A stretch of DNA of 64,000 nt. It comes from Motacilla alba alba. Taxonomy: Eukaryota; Chordata; Aves; Passeriformes; Motacillidae. The stretch is taken from positions 81,505,047 through 81,569,046 of the forward strand of contig NC_052016.1 in the NCBI RefSeq assembly GCF_015832195.1. Reading direction: 5' to 3'. Of the stretch, positions 52,201 to 64,000 are shown one piece after another; positions within the stretch are counted from its first letter, which is position 1, and the number at the start of each line of letters is the position of its first letter. The position numbers and the translations under genes were made by a program. The notes below the pieces were generated by a model. The model did no database searches. It was not told where the DNA came from and saw only the letters and a list, made by a program, of their open reading frames with translations.

Positions 52201-55200
52201 CAGTTGAAGCATATATCTCTTAATTGTGATTTCATAATTCATGGTTTCAAGTATACTCTGACAGAGCCAATACCTAGAGTGAGTGCTAACATGTTTTTCT
52301 GTTTGATTTTGTTTTCCCTGTGAATATCAATGAAATTTAGGGTTCAGTTTAGCTTAGTCCATACATTACTGTAATCGAATGTATAGCTTCATTACTAATA
52401 TAATATCACAAAGTGTAGACCCTCATTTAAAGCTGAACAGAGCATGTATATTTGAAAATTTGATTAATTACTTCACTGCTTGCACTCTAGTATTTTTAAC
52501 AAAAACACAGTTGTTGTATTTCAATTAAATTTGTTTAGGCTTGCTGTACAAAGAGACTTAGCTAGAAATACAAAGAGTTTCTGTTGCAGTTAAAACATAT
52601 GAACAAAAACCCAACCAAACAAACAAAAAACAAACTTAAACCCATAGAATGCATAATCCCTTTGTAAAGATGAAAGGCATAGACTAGAAGTCAATTGAAA
52701 GACCAAGGTTTTATTAGGTATTTGATTAAATTCAGTGTTTCACAATCATTGGAGAGTGTATGTCAAGTAAAGGTAAAGATAAAAATACCTGTTGGTAATG
52801 TAGCTAGTTTGGCATTTGTGTAGAAGCCCAGTGTGATGGAGCTGTCTTAAAAACAAATTGGAAAGGTTGATCATTTTGGACAGTCTGTTTATTTACATAT
52901 TTTAGGCTCAAATCAATGATAACCATATTATACTTACTGTATCTCACATTCTCCTATTCCAAAACTTAATTCTTCTGCAGGTGGGAGCATGGAAAGAACT
53001 TAATGATCTGTCATTGTTAGTAAGCACAGAAAGAGCTCCAAGTGACTAAGCTGACATTCAAAATTATGTTTGGTTTGGTTTAGTTTTCTGGTTTTTGTTT
53101 AGAAAGAGTGAAAATAAAATCAAGTAATTGAAATAAAATTGCTGCATCTGCTTTTATTTACCTTTGAGAGGTACCTGGAGAAACTGTAGAGACCACTTAA
53201 GATTCTTTCTGTAAGTTATCACATTTCCTTAGCAATGTACTTGAAGAATTAAAATTATAAACTTTTAAAGACCCCAGCTACAAGTTTGTAAAGGCAGAAT
53301 TAGATACAGGCAAGGGAATTCGTCAGAGTATTTTTTGTCTTTAGTTGCTCCTGTGGAGAACTGCATTGTCCTTCAGGCTGTCATCCCCTGCAAGACATTT
53401 TCTCTCCAAGTAATACATAATTTAGTGAAGCACTAAGTCAGAGGTGCTTTGTGATCCATCCTTGATATGAACATGGCAAGGGAGCCTTGAAATTCAGTTT
53501 GTATAATATCCTACAATATTTGTAGTGAAAGATGCACATGATATGCGTCCTGTTGAATTATAGGTCACACATATCATCAAGAGTTAACATCTTCAGATCT
53601 TCCTTCAGTTAAAATTTGGAGACATTTAAATCAATGAAATCACAAAATGATAATACTAAACCAGGTTTTCTCCAAGCACCCACAAGGCTCATCATAACTA
53701 AACTGAAAGCTGGTGCGTTACAAAACATAGCTGCCGTACACTGTCTCAGGAACCAGTGAAGAACAGACACTGAAGCTTAACTGCAATTAGATACAAACAA
53801 TAAAATGGGAGCAAAATTTGAGGTTAATAGATTTTATTTCAAGGGATCCACACGGCTAAATAAAAGAAAACCAGAGAAGTTTCACTGGATTCTGATCATC
53901 TACATTACATCATTGCAAGCTGTCTGACTCTATTTCTGTCTGTTCCAAACTCTTAAAAGGCTCTATTTAGACACAGTTTAAGAGATAGTGGAGCCAAAAT
54001 CTTTATCCAGAAGGCTGCATCAATTACACTGTCAATAACACCCCACGCTGGATTTTGAGTATTCTTTAATACTCAAATAATTCTTTAAAGGTACCCTGAA
54101 GCACTCCAAACCATTCTTAATGACATGCAATATACATCTGCAATTTCACGTTAAAAGGAAATCCACTCTGTTGGATGGAGTAAAAACTCTCTATCATTTC
54201 AGACTGTGAACACAAAAAAAGCAGGGTTTGCAGAAGAGCACAAGGCTCAGAGGAGATTCATGTGCTGCTCGACACGAATATTTTAGTATGCCTTAGCTTC
54301 AGTTCTACTTGTACTGGAACCTGTGATAATTCACTATCTTTGTTTAAGTTAGCAAATTACAAATGCAAATACATAAATGTAGAATACAATAAAAATACAA
54401 ATACAGCAATAATAATAAAAAAATCCCTCAATAATATCTTGGATTAGACATTTAATGATTTCTCACTGGAAGGATGGTTTCATCTTTCTCCCTTTGGTGT
54501 ATCCTCTTTGGAAATAAAGAAGGCTTCTGACAAAAGAGGCCATTTTAAAGGCTAGGTTAGCAGTAGGACACCCTTACAGCCTGCTTATTGATCACTCAGA
54601 GAGGTAGAATAGGTAGGATTGGCATTGCTTAGTGTCTGCCATGCTCACTAAGGCACGTCTGATTTAAGGTGTCTGTAATGTGAATTCCTACTTCTCACTT
54701 AACCATTCTGGGTTACAGAAACAGACATTTCCAAACAATGGATCTGCCCTGTTCTGAGCAGTTTTTGGAATATGATGAAATGCTCATTACCTTCTGTCCA
54801 TTAAAAGTGAAACCTAACTCAGACACTGTAAAGCCAAAGGATGAACATCTGAATCACAGTATGGACATTGGCTGGCATAATGGTAAAAATCTGTTCAGAT
54901 CAGTTTTATAATTTTAGGTACTCAGGAGTTGGCACCCACCAATTTTCCAGACAAAATTCTCCATTTAAAAACCTCCTAAACTAAGCTGTGTAGCCTAGGG
55001 AAAGTCAGCAAAATACATTCAACTCCCCTCAGCATTTTTAACAAACCTTTGTCATATATTTACATATGACAGGAAAAAACTAATAATCGGATAAGCACAA
55101 TCTCTTGTCATTTCTTTCAGCACCACTGTATTATTTTCCTTCTTATCAAGTGAAATAATACCGAAAAATAAATGGCTACATTTATTAGAATCCTAGCAAA

Positions 55201-57205
55201 ACCAAGAAATCTTGTCTGTCAACATTTACTGCATGAATACAAATTTAACCTATTTACCACTACATTGGAAGGATAAGTTTTTATTAAGGTAAATTAAAAA
55301 AAAAAATCAGAATATACTCAAGCTATGGTATAAAATCCACAGAGTCTTCTATTCAGTTAATGAAACTTTCCAGTGCAGCATGAGAACACTGTGGACATTA
55401 TTTGTCAAATCTATCTGTCATTCCCACATCACTTTTGGTAGAAACATTAAAATTAATTAAGATTGTAGAGTTTGTTTCAATAAGTATTTTGAAGGTTTTC
55501 CTACTTATTTTCATTTTATTTTGTTATTGAGAGTAATGAAAGTCCAAAATATTTCAGAGAAATACTGTACCTTTTATAAAACAAATATAATTTATCAGGA
55601 AAATACAGCCTGAAAAATGTGGGTTTTTTCTTTCTATTCGCCTATATATGACACAAGTAAAAATGTACTCTCACTTACTTAGGTATTGAAAACTTGGGAA
55701 AAAATGGTCAATATATAATAATGGATACATGAAAATGTTATTACACAGGAGGCACAGGTTATATTTTACATATAGCTTATTGGGTTTTATTTAAAGACGT
55801 TAAGTACAGGATGCTGTTTAAACTTTCCTTAACTTTAGCATTCACTAAACAATTCTGGAAATTGTCTTTGACAAAAGATGTCCTTTCAAGATAAGTTTCA
55901 AATCAAAAACTTTCATTTTTTGTTGCAATCCTAAGCTACAGAATACTGTCACAGAATTTAATGAGAGCAATTCTGTGGGAAGGTACTATCCAGCAAATGT
56001 ACAGCCTGAAAATCTGGTTTTACAATTCGTAGTTCTTTATCCCATGTGTATTTGTATAATAACCACAATCTACAAAAGGTGAATAACTGGAACTTTCCAG
56101 AGGATTAGTGATGAGCATTTTCCATTAAGTGATTATTTTCAAGTATCTTGCCCAACTTGCACTACATCAAGTGCATCAAGTATCATTCAGTGTCCCTATG
56201 GATTACAAAAAATGAATTTTCTTGCTTTTCAGATCTGTAAGCTATGGTAAGCATTTGAGTAACCAACACCATCTTCATACTTTTTATCATACTAGTTTCA
56301 GGGTAGGGCAGAATGTGGGTGCCAAAGCATGACGAAGAAAAGGTGCGTATGTGGTTTATAAAGTTACCTCTACTCAGACTAATACATTGTTGAAATCAAA
56401 TAATTCCTAAAATGTAGCACGCACTTTAGCTGTAACTATTACCCTACACATACCAGAGGAAAAAAAACAACCTGTGTTTTTGGTGATTTCACACAAAAGG
56501 GATATAAACAATAATTAAAAAACCTGCCAATCTCAAGCTGTTCTAAAACTTAAAAGAGGAACAAGTCTAAGAAAAAGTTAAGTCACTGTAAAATGTTATG
56601 AATTCTTTTGAATTTGTCTCACTGTAAGAAACTTCAGAGAAATATGCTAATTAAAAAAGTTAAGGAAAGACACTCTTTTATTCATTAAGTGACAATCGAA
56701 TATCTCTGTTTGTTAGCTATAAAGGCTTGTAACAGATTGCTTGCCATGTTGCTGTCCTCCTACTTCAAGGGCAGTTGCATTACAGGAGTCTACCTCAGAT
56801 TGTATTTTATGGTTTGCCTCAAGATGGGCAGCATTAAAATTCAGGTATTGTCATACTGGATCAGGGCGCCTGAGTCCACTGTCCTAACCCTGACTGTAAG
56901 AAGTTCATAGAATTCATACTCAAAAGTTTCTGAAGCAAACTTGTGATCTGCTGTACAGAGAGAAATGTTCCCTTATTTTTTCTCTAGTTAATGGTTGATC
57001 TAGGAACTGAAGCTTGGAAGTTTTGTTTCCCTCTGTGCATGTGCTCGCACAATACTGTATGTGTAGTTTGTGAATGTGTGTATATGTAGGTGTGGTGTGA
57101 TGGGATAATTGGTACCTTATTACCCCTCTTAGGAGACAGACGATTTTTTAATAAGATGGTAAGGCAGTAGCTGGATAGCTAAAAGAAGGAGGGAAGGGCA
57201 GAAAT
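49298..57205. other. Long unique AT-rich non-coding stretch
   Basis: No gene is seen. About 49820-50050 is rich in TTAATTAA-like cores. 51841-51985 is pyrimidine-rich, with a C run followed by CT repeats. About 52010-52150 again holds TTTAATTAG-type cores. 52600-52640 is A/C-rich. All open frames are below 80 residues. Confidence 0.6.
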
Positions 57206-58258
57206 GTGATTTTTTTCTCACACTGTCCTTTCACAAGGGGAACATGAGATGGCAAGTTGTTGTTTAAGCTGTCTAGATACGGCTACCTTAAGAAGACCAT
57301 CTGTGGAAACCATTGATACATTCCCATGGCAGCTGTCAGAGCAAGTTATCTGGTACAGATAAATGATTTCTAGGTACAACCTTCAAAAAAGAATAATTTT
57401 ACTTGGTGTCAATAGTCTCAGCCTGTAGAAAAAGTTGCTATCCCCTTTGCAAGTATGTATTCTTTGTGGTCTTGGAATACACTAAATATGAGACATTAGT
57501 CAAAAGACAGAGTGTGTACTTTGCTCTGTCAAAGCCCAATAGTCACTGAAACAGAAGAAGTAGAGCTCAAAAGCTCCCTTGACACAAAAGTTTGTTGCAA
57601 ATGATATATTAGGTTTATATTAGAAATATCAGCTAGATGTTTAATTAAGACATTATCCTGTCAGCTATTAAAGCAAAGAATATAGTTTGGATAAATTAAG
57701 GGAAAGCGTTGGAACCCTGGATGCTGCGAATTTTGAATTTTCTGTGCTTAAAGGCACAGATTCTCAAGAGAACACTGCTTTTGACCTGAGGCTGTGGAGA
57801 AGGCTTCCAAAATTGGTAACACTGAGATTACTGTGTGTAGTTGGTTAGAAGTATATAATATCACAGGGTGGAAAACTTAGTGTTTGGGGTTTTAGAATAT
57901 AGAAATAAATATGAAGCAAGATAAGGTTTTAGGGTGGAGAGAGGTTGTTCTTCTTTGCTTTCTTCCTTCTTCTTCCTGGGTCTGGGTGGTGTTTTGTAAT
58001 GGGACAGAAAAGTCCCCATTGTGAGCTTCAAGAGATCAGTTATTGGGTTAAAAGGGAAAATAAGCTAGGTGCCATTTCCTAATTAGATATTTTAGCTTTA
58101 AAAGACCTTGTAAAAGGAGATAGTTAGCCATTTTGTGCCTTGCTAATGAAAGGCTGCAGAATTCACAGTTGTGAGGCTGTAGCACTGATAAGAAACAATG
58201 AATATTGGAGTCTGAAGGTGGACTATCATCTCAAGTGCCTTCAATCCAGACCCCGACA
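57206..58258 (+). mobile_element. ERV LTR, plus orientation, songbird-like family
   Basis: I recognise the block order of a long LTR I associate with songbird genomes: 'cagcctgtagaaaaagttgc', 'actttgctctgtcaaagccc', 'gacctgaggctgtggagaag', 'aatatcacagggtggaaaac', 'gtttggggttttagaatata', 'gggtggtgttttgtaatggg', 'cagaaaagtccccattgtga', 'ttaaaagaccttgtaaaag' and the end 'tcaatccagaccccgaca'. A purine-rich run (57181-57204, containing 'gaaggagggaaggg') just before TGTGATTTTT could be the polypurine tract that precedes a 3' LTR. No gag, pol or env frame is evident. The left boundary is uncertain; confidence is best from about 57400. Confidence 0.7.
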
Positions 58259-61200
58259 GAGGTAGCAAAAACAAGCAGAGAACCCACAGGAAAGTATGTG
58301 TACAAAAGCTAAACATTATAAAAATAGAAGTGCTGTCTCGAACCTTTTGAAAATACCTTCTTCTAGCAGAGAGCTTAGTAAATGCTTTGTGTCATGATAG
58401 TTTTACAAATTTTCACTTTCTTTTTTATAATTGTATATCTTTCTTAACTAAAAATTGCTGTTATCTATTAACATAGAAATAGATAATTTCTATAGTTTTC
58501 TTTGATTTAGATAAATCTTCTTTCTTCTCATTCTCCATCTTTGTAACTGCTTAACTTCAGATAGCTTTTACTGCACTTACTTCATCCCAGTATTTTATGG
58601 AAACAGTCTCACTGTGGTTGAGAAACCACAATTTCACTTTTTATCTGTTGGATATACTTCAGCTGAATCTTTTGACAGTCACATTTCTTTTCAAATCTGA
58701 TTTCTATTGTGATTAATAATGTAGCCTACATATTCTCTTATTTGCCACCAGATAAGTTGCCATCTTATAGCTGAAATTCATTTGGTATTTGTCCTTGTCA
58801 GTATGTCCTTGCATGTTGCCCTACTTCAGTATCTTCGAGATCAATTGCTGCTTCCTATGTGATATTCCAGTCCTTCTCCATGTTAACATTTCCTCACAGC
58901 TTTGATGCTGGTTTTTTTCATACAGATTTGTTTATTGGCAACACTATGAGCCTCCACTCCTGCTAAATTCTCCTGCACGCTTAAAAAAAAAAATCAAAAT
59001 TGTCTGCAATGTAGGTATAAAACCTTATCTCATTATAAGTTAGAATGTTTATTTCTGAAATGCAAAGCATCTGACACATGTAATTAAAAATACTAAACAT
59101 TTCAAAGCAGTCCTGATATATGACTAGTCAAAGAGCTTAGAAGTCTTGTAAATTAATTTTTCACTATGATCATCTACATTTTTTTTGAAGATGCTTCATT
59201 TTTAATCTCAGCAAGAAGTTTTAAATGTAATATACTTGAGATTCTCTTTGCAACTGTCTTTTCAAATGCAATAGCATCTGGACATGTATTTACAAACATT
59301 TTTAAAGTCCTTGATTAAGCTTTCATTTGATAAGTTCAAAGACTTGTAGCATACAAAAACAAAACTCCATGTAAATACTATTCAGACAGCCATATTTTTT
59401 ACTCCCTAGTGACAGCTATGTAATGAAATTCCTATTACATTTTTCAGCTGGGTTGTATGCCGAGGAGTCCCAAAAGACTGAAGCAAACACATATTTTACA
59501 GAGTATGCATGATAAGCATTTTGCCTCTAGGATACCTGCCATTTGACTACAAAATGTATTAGATTTACATTCTGCATATCTAATCATTATTATAATGCTT
59601 CCTATCAATAAATTAAAATATAACAGTTCTGATAGTAAAGGAGTAAAATGCCATTTCAGAGTCAATTTATTTTCACGTTTCTCTTGCCAAGAAGTACTTA
59701 GTAATAAACCTTGAGGAAAAAAACCCTAAAGTCAAATAAATAAAACAAAAGATTATGTGGGGTTTTTTGATTTTTTTTTTAAATAAAATATGCACTTGGT
59801 GATATGCTTCTCGACCCTGTGATAGTTTCCCCTACTCAGAGAACAAAAAATAAAATTATGCTTGAATTATTATATGCTCTACTGACACAGTTTCCACAAA
59901 GAATGCATGTCTTTGCTAAATTCCTACATGGACAATCCAATTTCTGTATGGCCTAGGCAGTTTTATTTCAAGTACTCACTTTTTTTTACTATTGACTGGA
60001 GTTTAACTTCCTTTTCTAAACAGTAAATTATCTTAGATACCAAAGAGATGTTGCTGAGATTCAGTGATATGGTACAGATATGTTGACAAGTCATCCCACT
60101 GGAGAGAAACAAAATGAAAACATAACTCATTGTTCCAGGCTGTAACCCAGTGACAAAGACTCCTCCATTCTGTGCTCAGTGATGCATTCTGGAGAATTAG
60201 CCTATCAAAATTTCAGTTACAGAAAAGAGCTCAGTATTACTCAGTTAGTTCTTAACAGAAACATTTAAAAATAAAGAATTTAATTGATCCTTTTTTTCAA
60301 TACATGAGTCCATTAAAATGCATTTGTTGATTTAAGACCAAGTTGGAACAAAATATTTTTTAAATATTCAATTTGGCAATATTTTTCAGCATAATTATGC
60401 AAGTTTTATGTACATATTACATCTGTTTTCTCTGCAGCAGTGTACATTTTGAAATAAAGTCTTCATAAATTATGGCAAAATGATCATTTATGGAAAGTGA
60501 AACATTTGGCAAGAGATATTTTCTGACTATACCTTGCCAGAAAGGGAATTCCATGTTATATATATGGAAGTGTAAGGGAAATTAAATAGATTAAGTAAAA
60601 TAACAAAGAAAGTTGGAAGCAAAATGCGTTACTTGAATATTTTCTGTATTTTGTCTCATTGTGGACTCCACTCACACAATTCTGTTATGTTGCCTAGCTT
60701 CTTCTTCTCTGGGCTTCCAAGTGGCTGGGGCAAAGCTGTCAATGTCTGTGCAAGCCAGCCTAAGAGCTGAGCAGGCTGGGTAGCAACAGGGGCTTGACAG
60801 AGTCTTCACAGACACCCAAGGACTTGAACAGCTCCCTGCAAGAGAGTAAGGACAGCAAGAGCCTATGGTTGAACAAGTGGAAGAATGATACTCCGAGGAT
60901 GGAAGCTCTTGGCAGATTTTGACTTCTGGCATCAGGAGACAGGCAGAGGGGAAAATTCCAGACAGGACTGGATCCATCTTGTAAATTAACAGCTACTGGT
61001 ACAGCTGCTGGTGCAGGTATTACTTCAGATTTTGTGAGCGCGGATCCCTCATAGAAGTGTAAGGAGTGCTAGTGAGAGACAAGATATATTTGTCACATTG
61101 AGGTAAAAGGAACTTTGCTAACAGGATGAGGGTAAACTTTAAGTATATCAGGGATTAGAATGAACAGTAAGGATAACAGTCAGGGGAGCTTAGTATAGAA

Positions 61201-63033
61201 ACCCAGTCAAGTCAAAGGACTATGGGCAGACTCATCTTTAGATAACTTGATGAAATCTCTTATGGGGACTTGAAACCTCCTGCTAGGAAATCAACAAAAA
61301 CAAGACAACCCTGAATTGTCCTAAATTGTCCTAAAACCAGCTGTCCCCACTGCAAAACCTACTGAGTTGATTCAGCAGAAAAAACCCTAAATTTCCAGGA
61401 TGCCCTGAAAAGACAGTTTATGATCTAAATTGCTATAGATTTTATTGTGGCAGGCAGGGGCAAGAGAGTTCTGGCGTAGAGCAGTGTCACCATGATATTT
61501 TCTGAAAAATCTTCTTTGCCCAGGATTTTTTCCTGGGAAGCTGGGAAGCTTCATGTTCTCCATGTTTTGCTGCTTTGGAATGTGATTTGGAGAATTGTTT
61601 ACCCAGCATGGGGATTTTTTTTTTTTTTGCTTAATGAGCAATCACAGCCAGCTATGTCAGACTCTCTGAGTCTGTCACGAGTTTTTATTATTCATTCTTT
61701 TCTTGCCATCTGATGTATCCTTTCCTCTATTTCTTTGGTACAGTTTTAGTATAGAATTCTTAATATAATGTAGTATCATAAAAAATAAATCAGCCTTCTG
61801 AGAAACATGGAGTCAGATTCCTCATGTCTTCCCTCATCCTGGAGACCTTCAAACGCCACAGAGCAGAGAGAATTTTTGGGACTGTGTAAATTTACTATGG
61901 GATGTTTAAAGGAACTATTTCAAATGTATTGTGAGATGTATGGGCATGGAACAAAGTGGGAGAAAGGAAAGAATGATGACGCATAGGGGTGGAACAAGTA
62001 TGGAAAAATGAAGGGGCAAACTGTTATATATTCATGTATTCTTATATTTTTATTTTCATGCTTCATATCTCATTTGGGCTCTTCCATATTCCAATGTCAC
62101 TCTAGCCATATTAGGCAGACAGTCAAAAACATCCATACTAGTAATCCATCCCTATGAAGTACTGGGTTTGACTTTCAGTGTTTTTCTGGAGTCCAAGCAC
62201 TGTATTGTTAAGAACTGACATACTTCTTTCTCCTTAATTCATTATTTATTTGTTGCTAAGGTTAGCTGCATTTTTCATAGATTTGGGGACTGCATCTTAA
62301 TCTTCACATAGAAGAATTCTCTTTTTCTAAAAACTGTATTCACTGTTCAGTCAAACGATCCTTTAATTTGTTGACTTTTTTTAAGCTCATATTGAATTAG
62401 AATGAGACTTTTATTTTTGACATCATTGATTTCAAGATGTAGACAATATAAATCTTAGTCGAAAAAAACTGGAATGTATTTACTGAAACAATAGAGGAGA
62501 AATTACTCTTGATTTAATCCTTCAGTGGGTGGAATTCTATACTTAATACAGACTATGAGGTTAATGCACTAAAATTTGATATCTTTATGCAAACAAACAA
62601 AAGCAACAAAAAAGAAAATCCAAGCCAACAAAAATTCTTAGTAACTTTCTTTTTAAAACAAATATGTCCATTAAATTGAAGAAGAAAATTAAAAGGAATA
62701 TCTGAAAGATTAATGCTAGCTTGCAGACAAAATGAAGGTACTGTGAAGATTAAATATTAGAAGTTCAGAGTAGATATATGGTACCTATCAAAAGCCATTC
62801 AAAAGCCATTATGTTTCAACAGGAAAGAAAAGACAGCTATTCTAAGTAAGAAGGGAAAGTTTTAGCAAATGAAAAATTAGACAGGGACATAAACTCTAGA
62901 GCTGGAAAAAAAGGAAAAGTCATTGAGAAGGACTGTAAACACATTCAAGTGATCTTCAGCTGAGGTATTGAAAAACTCATATTAATATATTTGCACTAAT
63001 TGTTGCTTAGCCCTGTGTGATTGATAAGTAGAA
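58259..63033. other. Unique AT-rich non-coding DNA with one GC-richer patch
   Basis: No gene is recognised. About 60680-61030 is GC-richer and carries a 101-residue minus-strand frame (60672-60977) that I cannot assign; it may be an unrecognised LTR or older repeat. A T run lies at 61614-61629. Two 11-bp tandem pairs occur, near 61314-61336 (AATTGTCCTAA) and at 62789-62810 (CAAAAGCCATT). Confidence 0.55.
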
Positions 63034-63262
63034 CATAGAATCATAGAATAATTTGGTTTGGAAAAGACCTCTAAAGATCATCTAATCCAACTCCCTGCAA
63101 TGACCAGCAATATCTAGATCAGGTTGTTCAGAGCCCAGTCCACCCTGACCTTGAATATTTCCAGGTATGGAGCATCTGCCACCTCTCTGAGCCACCAGTC
63201 TTTTACCAACCTCATTGAAAAAAACCTTCTTCCTTACCCTTACATCTAATGTAAATTAAACA
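63034..63262 (-). mobile_element. CR1 LINE 3' fragment, antisense
   Basis: It begins with 'catagaatcatagaataatt' (octamer-type terminus in antisense), then 'ggtttggaaaagacctctaa', 'agatcatctaatccaactcc', 'caggttgttcagagcccagt', 'ccaccctgaccttgaatatt' and 'aaaccttcttccttaccctt'. It is a 5'-truncated copy of about 230 bases without coding content. Confidence 0.93.
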
Positions 63263-64000
63263 TCTTTTATATTTATGTGTTTAGTTAACACAGGCTTGTG
63301 GTAGACTTAGAGACACACTATTGAATATGGTTGAGACTCCTGTCCTACTGTCAGAAAGACCAAAACACAGTGGTAAATTACACCTGCCAAAATCCCTGAA
63401 ACACAGCTGAAAACAGCAGAGATGGTGGTCCTCTAGCACGGACTGAGCTCTGCTGTGCCTTTGATTTCACTTGAGTGCCTCTGCCTGGGTAAAATTTTAG
63501 GGATCCCCCAGATGGTGAGGAAATGAAAATGAATTTTCTCATTGCATTTCATCTGTGGTTTCAAGGTTTTTTTCTGCAACCTGCCTATGCCAGCTCACAT
63601 ATCTGGGAAGTTAAATATAGAATCATAGTAACCTCTTAAGTGCTTCGAAATCAGGAAATCTTCCAATGAGTGGGTGCAGACACTAGATGGATGTAATAGG
63701 AATAGGAATCCTAGAAAGGTAAATCAAACACAAAAGGATTACATTATTTTTTTCACAATATTGTCAACTGTGGAATATTCTCATACTGAAGGCATTATTT
63801 ATATGGATGAACCAGGTGGATAATTCCCAATCAAATCTAGGTAGCAGTGGTTTTAGAATAAATTAATATTAATTAAAACTTGGCCAAATTCCATTTACTC
63901 AAGGCACTGAAGGGACTCAAATACAAATGTCAGCAACCCATCTGTTTAAACCAGCCTCGGCAGAAAGTGAAAATGATTGCATTTAATAGCACATATTTGA
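63263..64000. other. Unique AT-rich non-coding DNA
   Basis: No gene is seen. A short 'tagaatcatag' near 63619 resembles a CR1 terminus but nothing around it fits, so it is not called. Confidence 0.6.

Noticed and set aside
63616..63660. 'tagaatcatag' resembling a CR1 terminus
   Set aside because: Only 11 bases match; the following sequence does not continue as CR1.

Overview
The window reads as non-coding DNA from a bird nuclear genome. The evidence is at least eight fragments of CR1 LINEs, several with the avian CR1 3' end (an octamer-like ATTCTATG/ATTCTGTG run beside a 'gattggaag..cctt..agatcatc' block), plus several endogenous-retrovirus long terminal repeats (LTRs) of types I recognise from birds. 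One of these (about 57.2-58.3 kb) resembles LTRs I associate with songbirds, so a passerine is my best inference, not a proof. No mammalian Alu, B1 or L1 element was seen.

I find no convincing protein-coding gene. The longest open frames are either translations of simple repeats (K/E-, F/L/S- or Y/C/M-rich) or remnants of the CR1 reverse-transcriptase C-terminus. The background is AT-rich, poor in CpG, without a CpG island, and looks like a large intron or gene desert. One short segment (20683-20756, minus strand) has good splice-like borders and is offered as a low-confidence candidate exon.

Layout: 0-3.2 kb, unique AT-rich DNA with a small CR1 tail. 3.25-4.56 kb, a GC-richer antisense LTR-like element with CCAAT boxes, a TATA-like box and a three-copy 32-bp tandem repeat. 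5.46-5.79 kb, a long (AAAGG)n homopurine tract. 6.47-7.39 kb, an antisense CR1 split by a compound TA/TG/TATG microsatellite. 10.1-11.8 kb, two different ERVL-like LTRs in the same orientation. 11.8-19.2 kb, unique sequence with a perfect 15-bp hairpin. 19.26, 21.66, 29.54, 38.46, 48.73 and 63.03 kb, further CR1 copies. 34.49-34.77 kb, a GGAA-to-GAAA homopurine tract. 57.2-58.3 kb, an ERV LTR. The rest is unique AT-rich sequence.

No genes work together here. The content is a record of CR1 and ERV insertion, microsatellite growth and local duplication. All family assignments are from recognition by eye and were not checked by database search.
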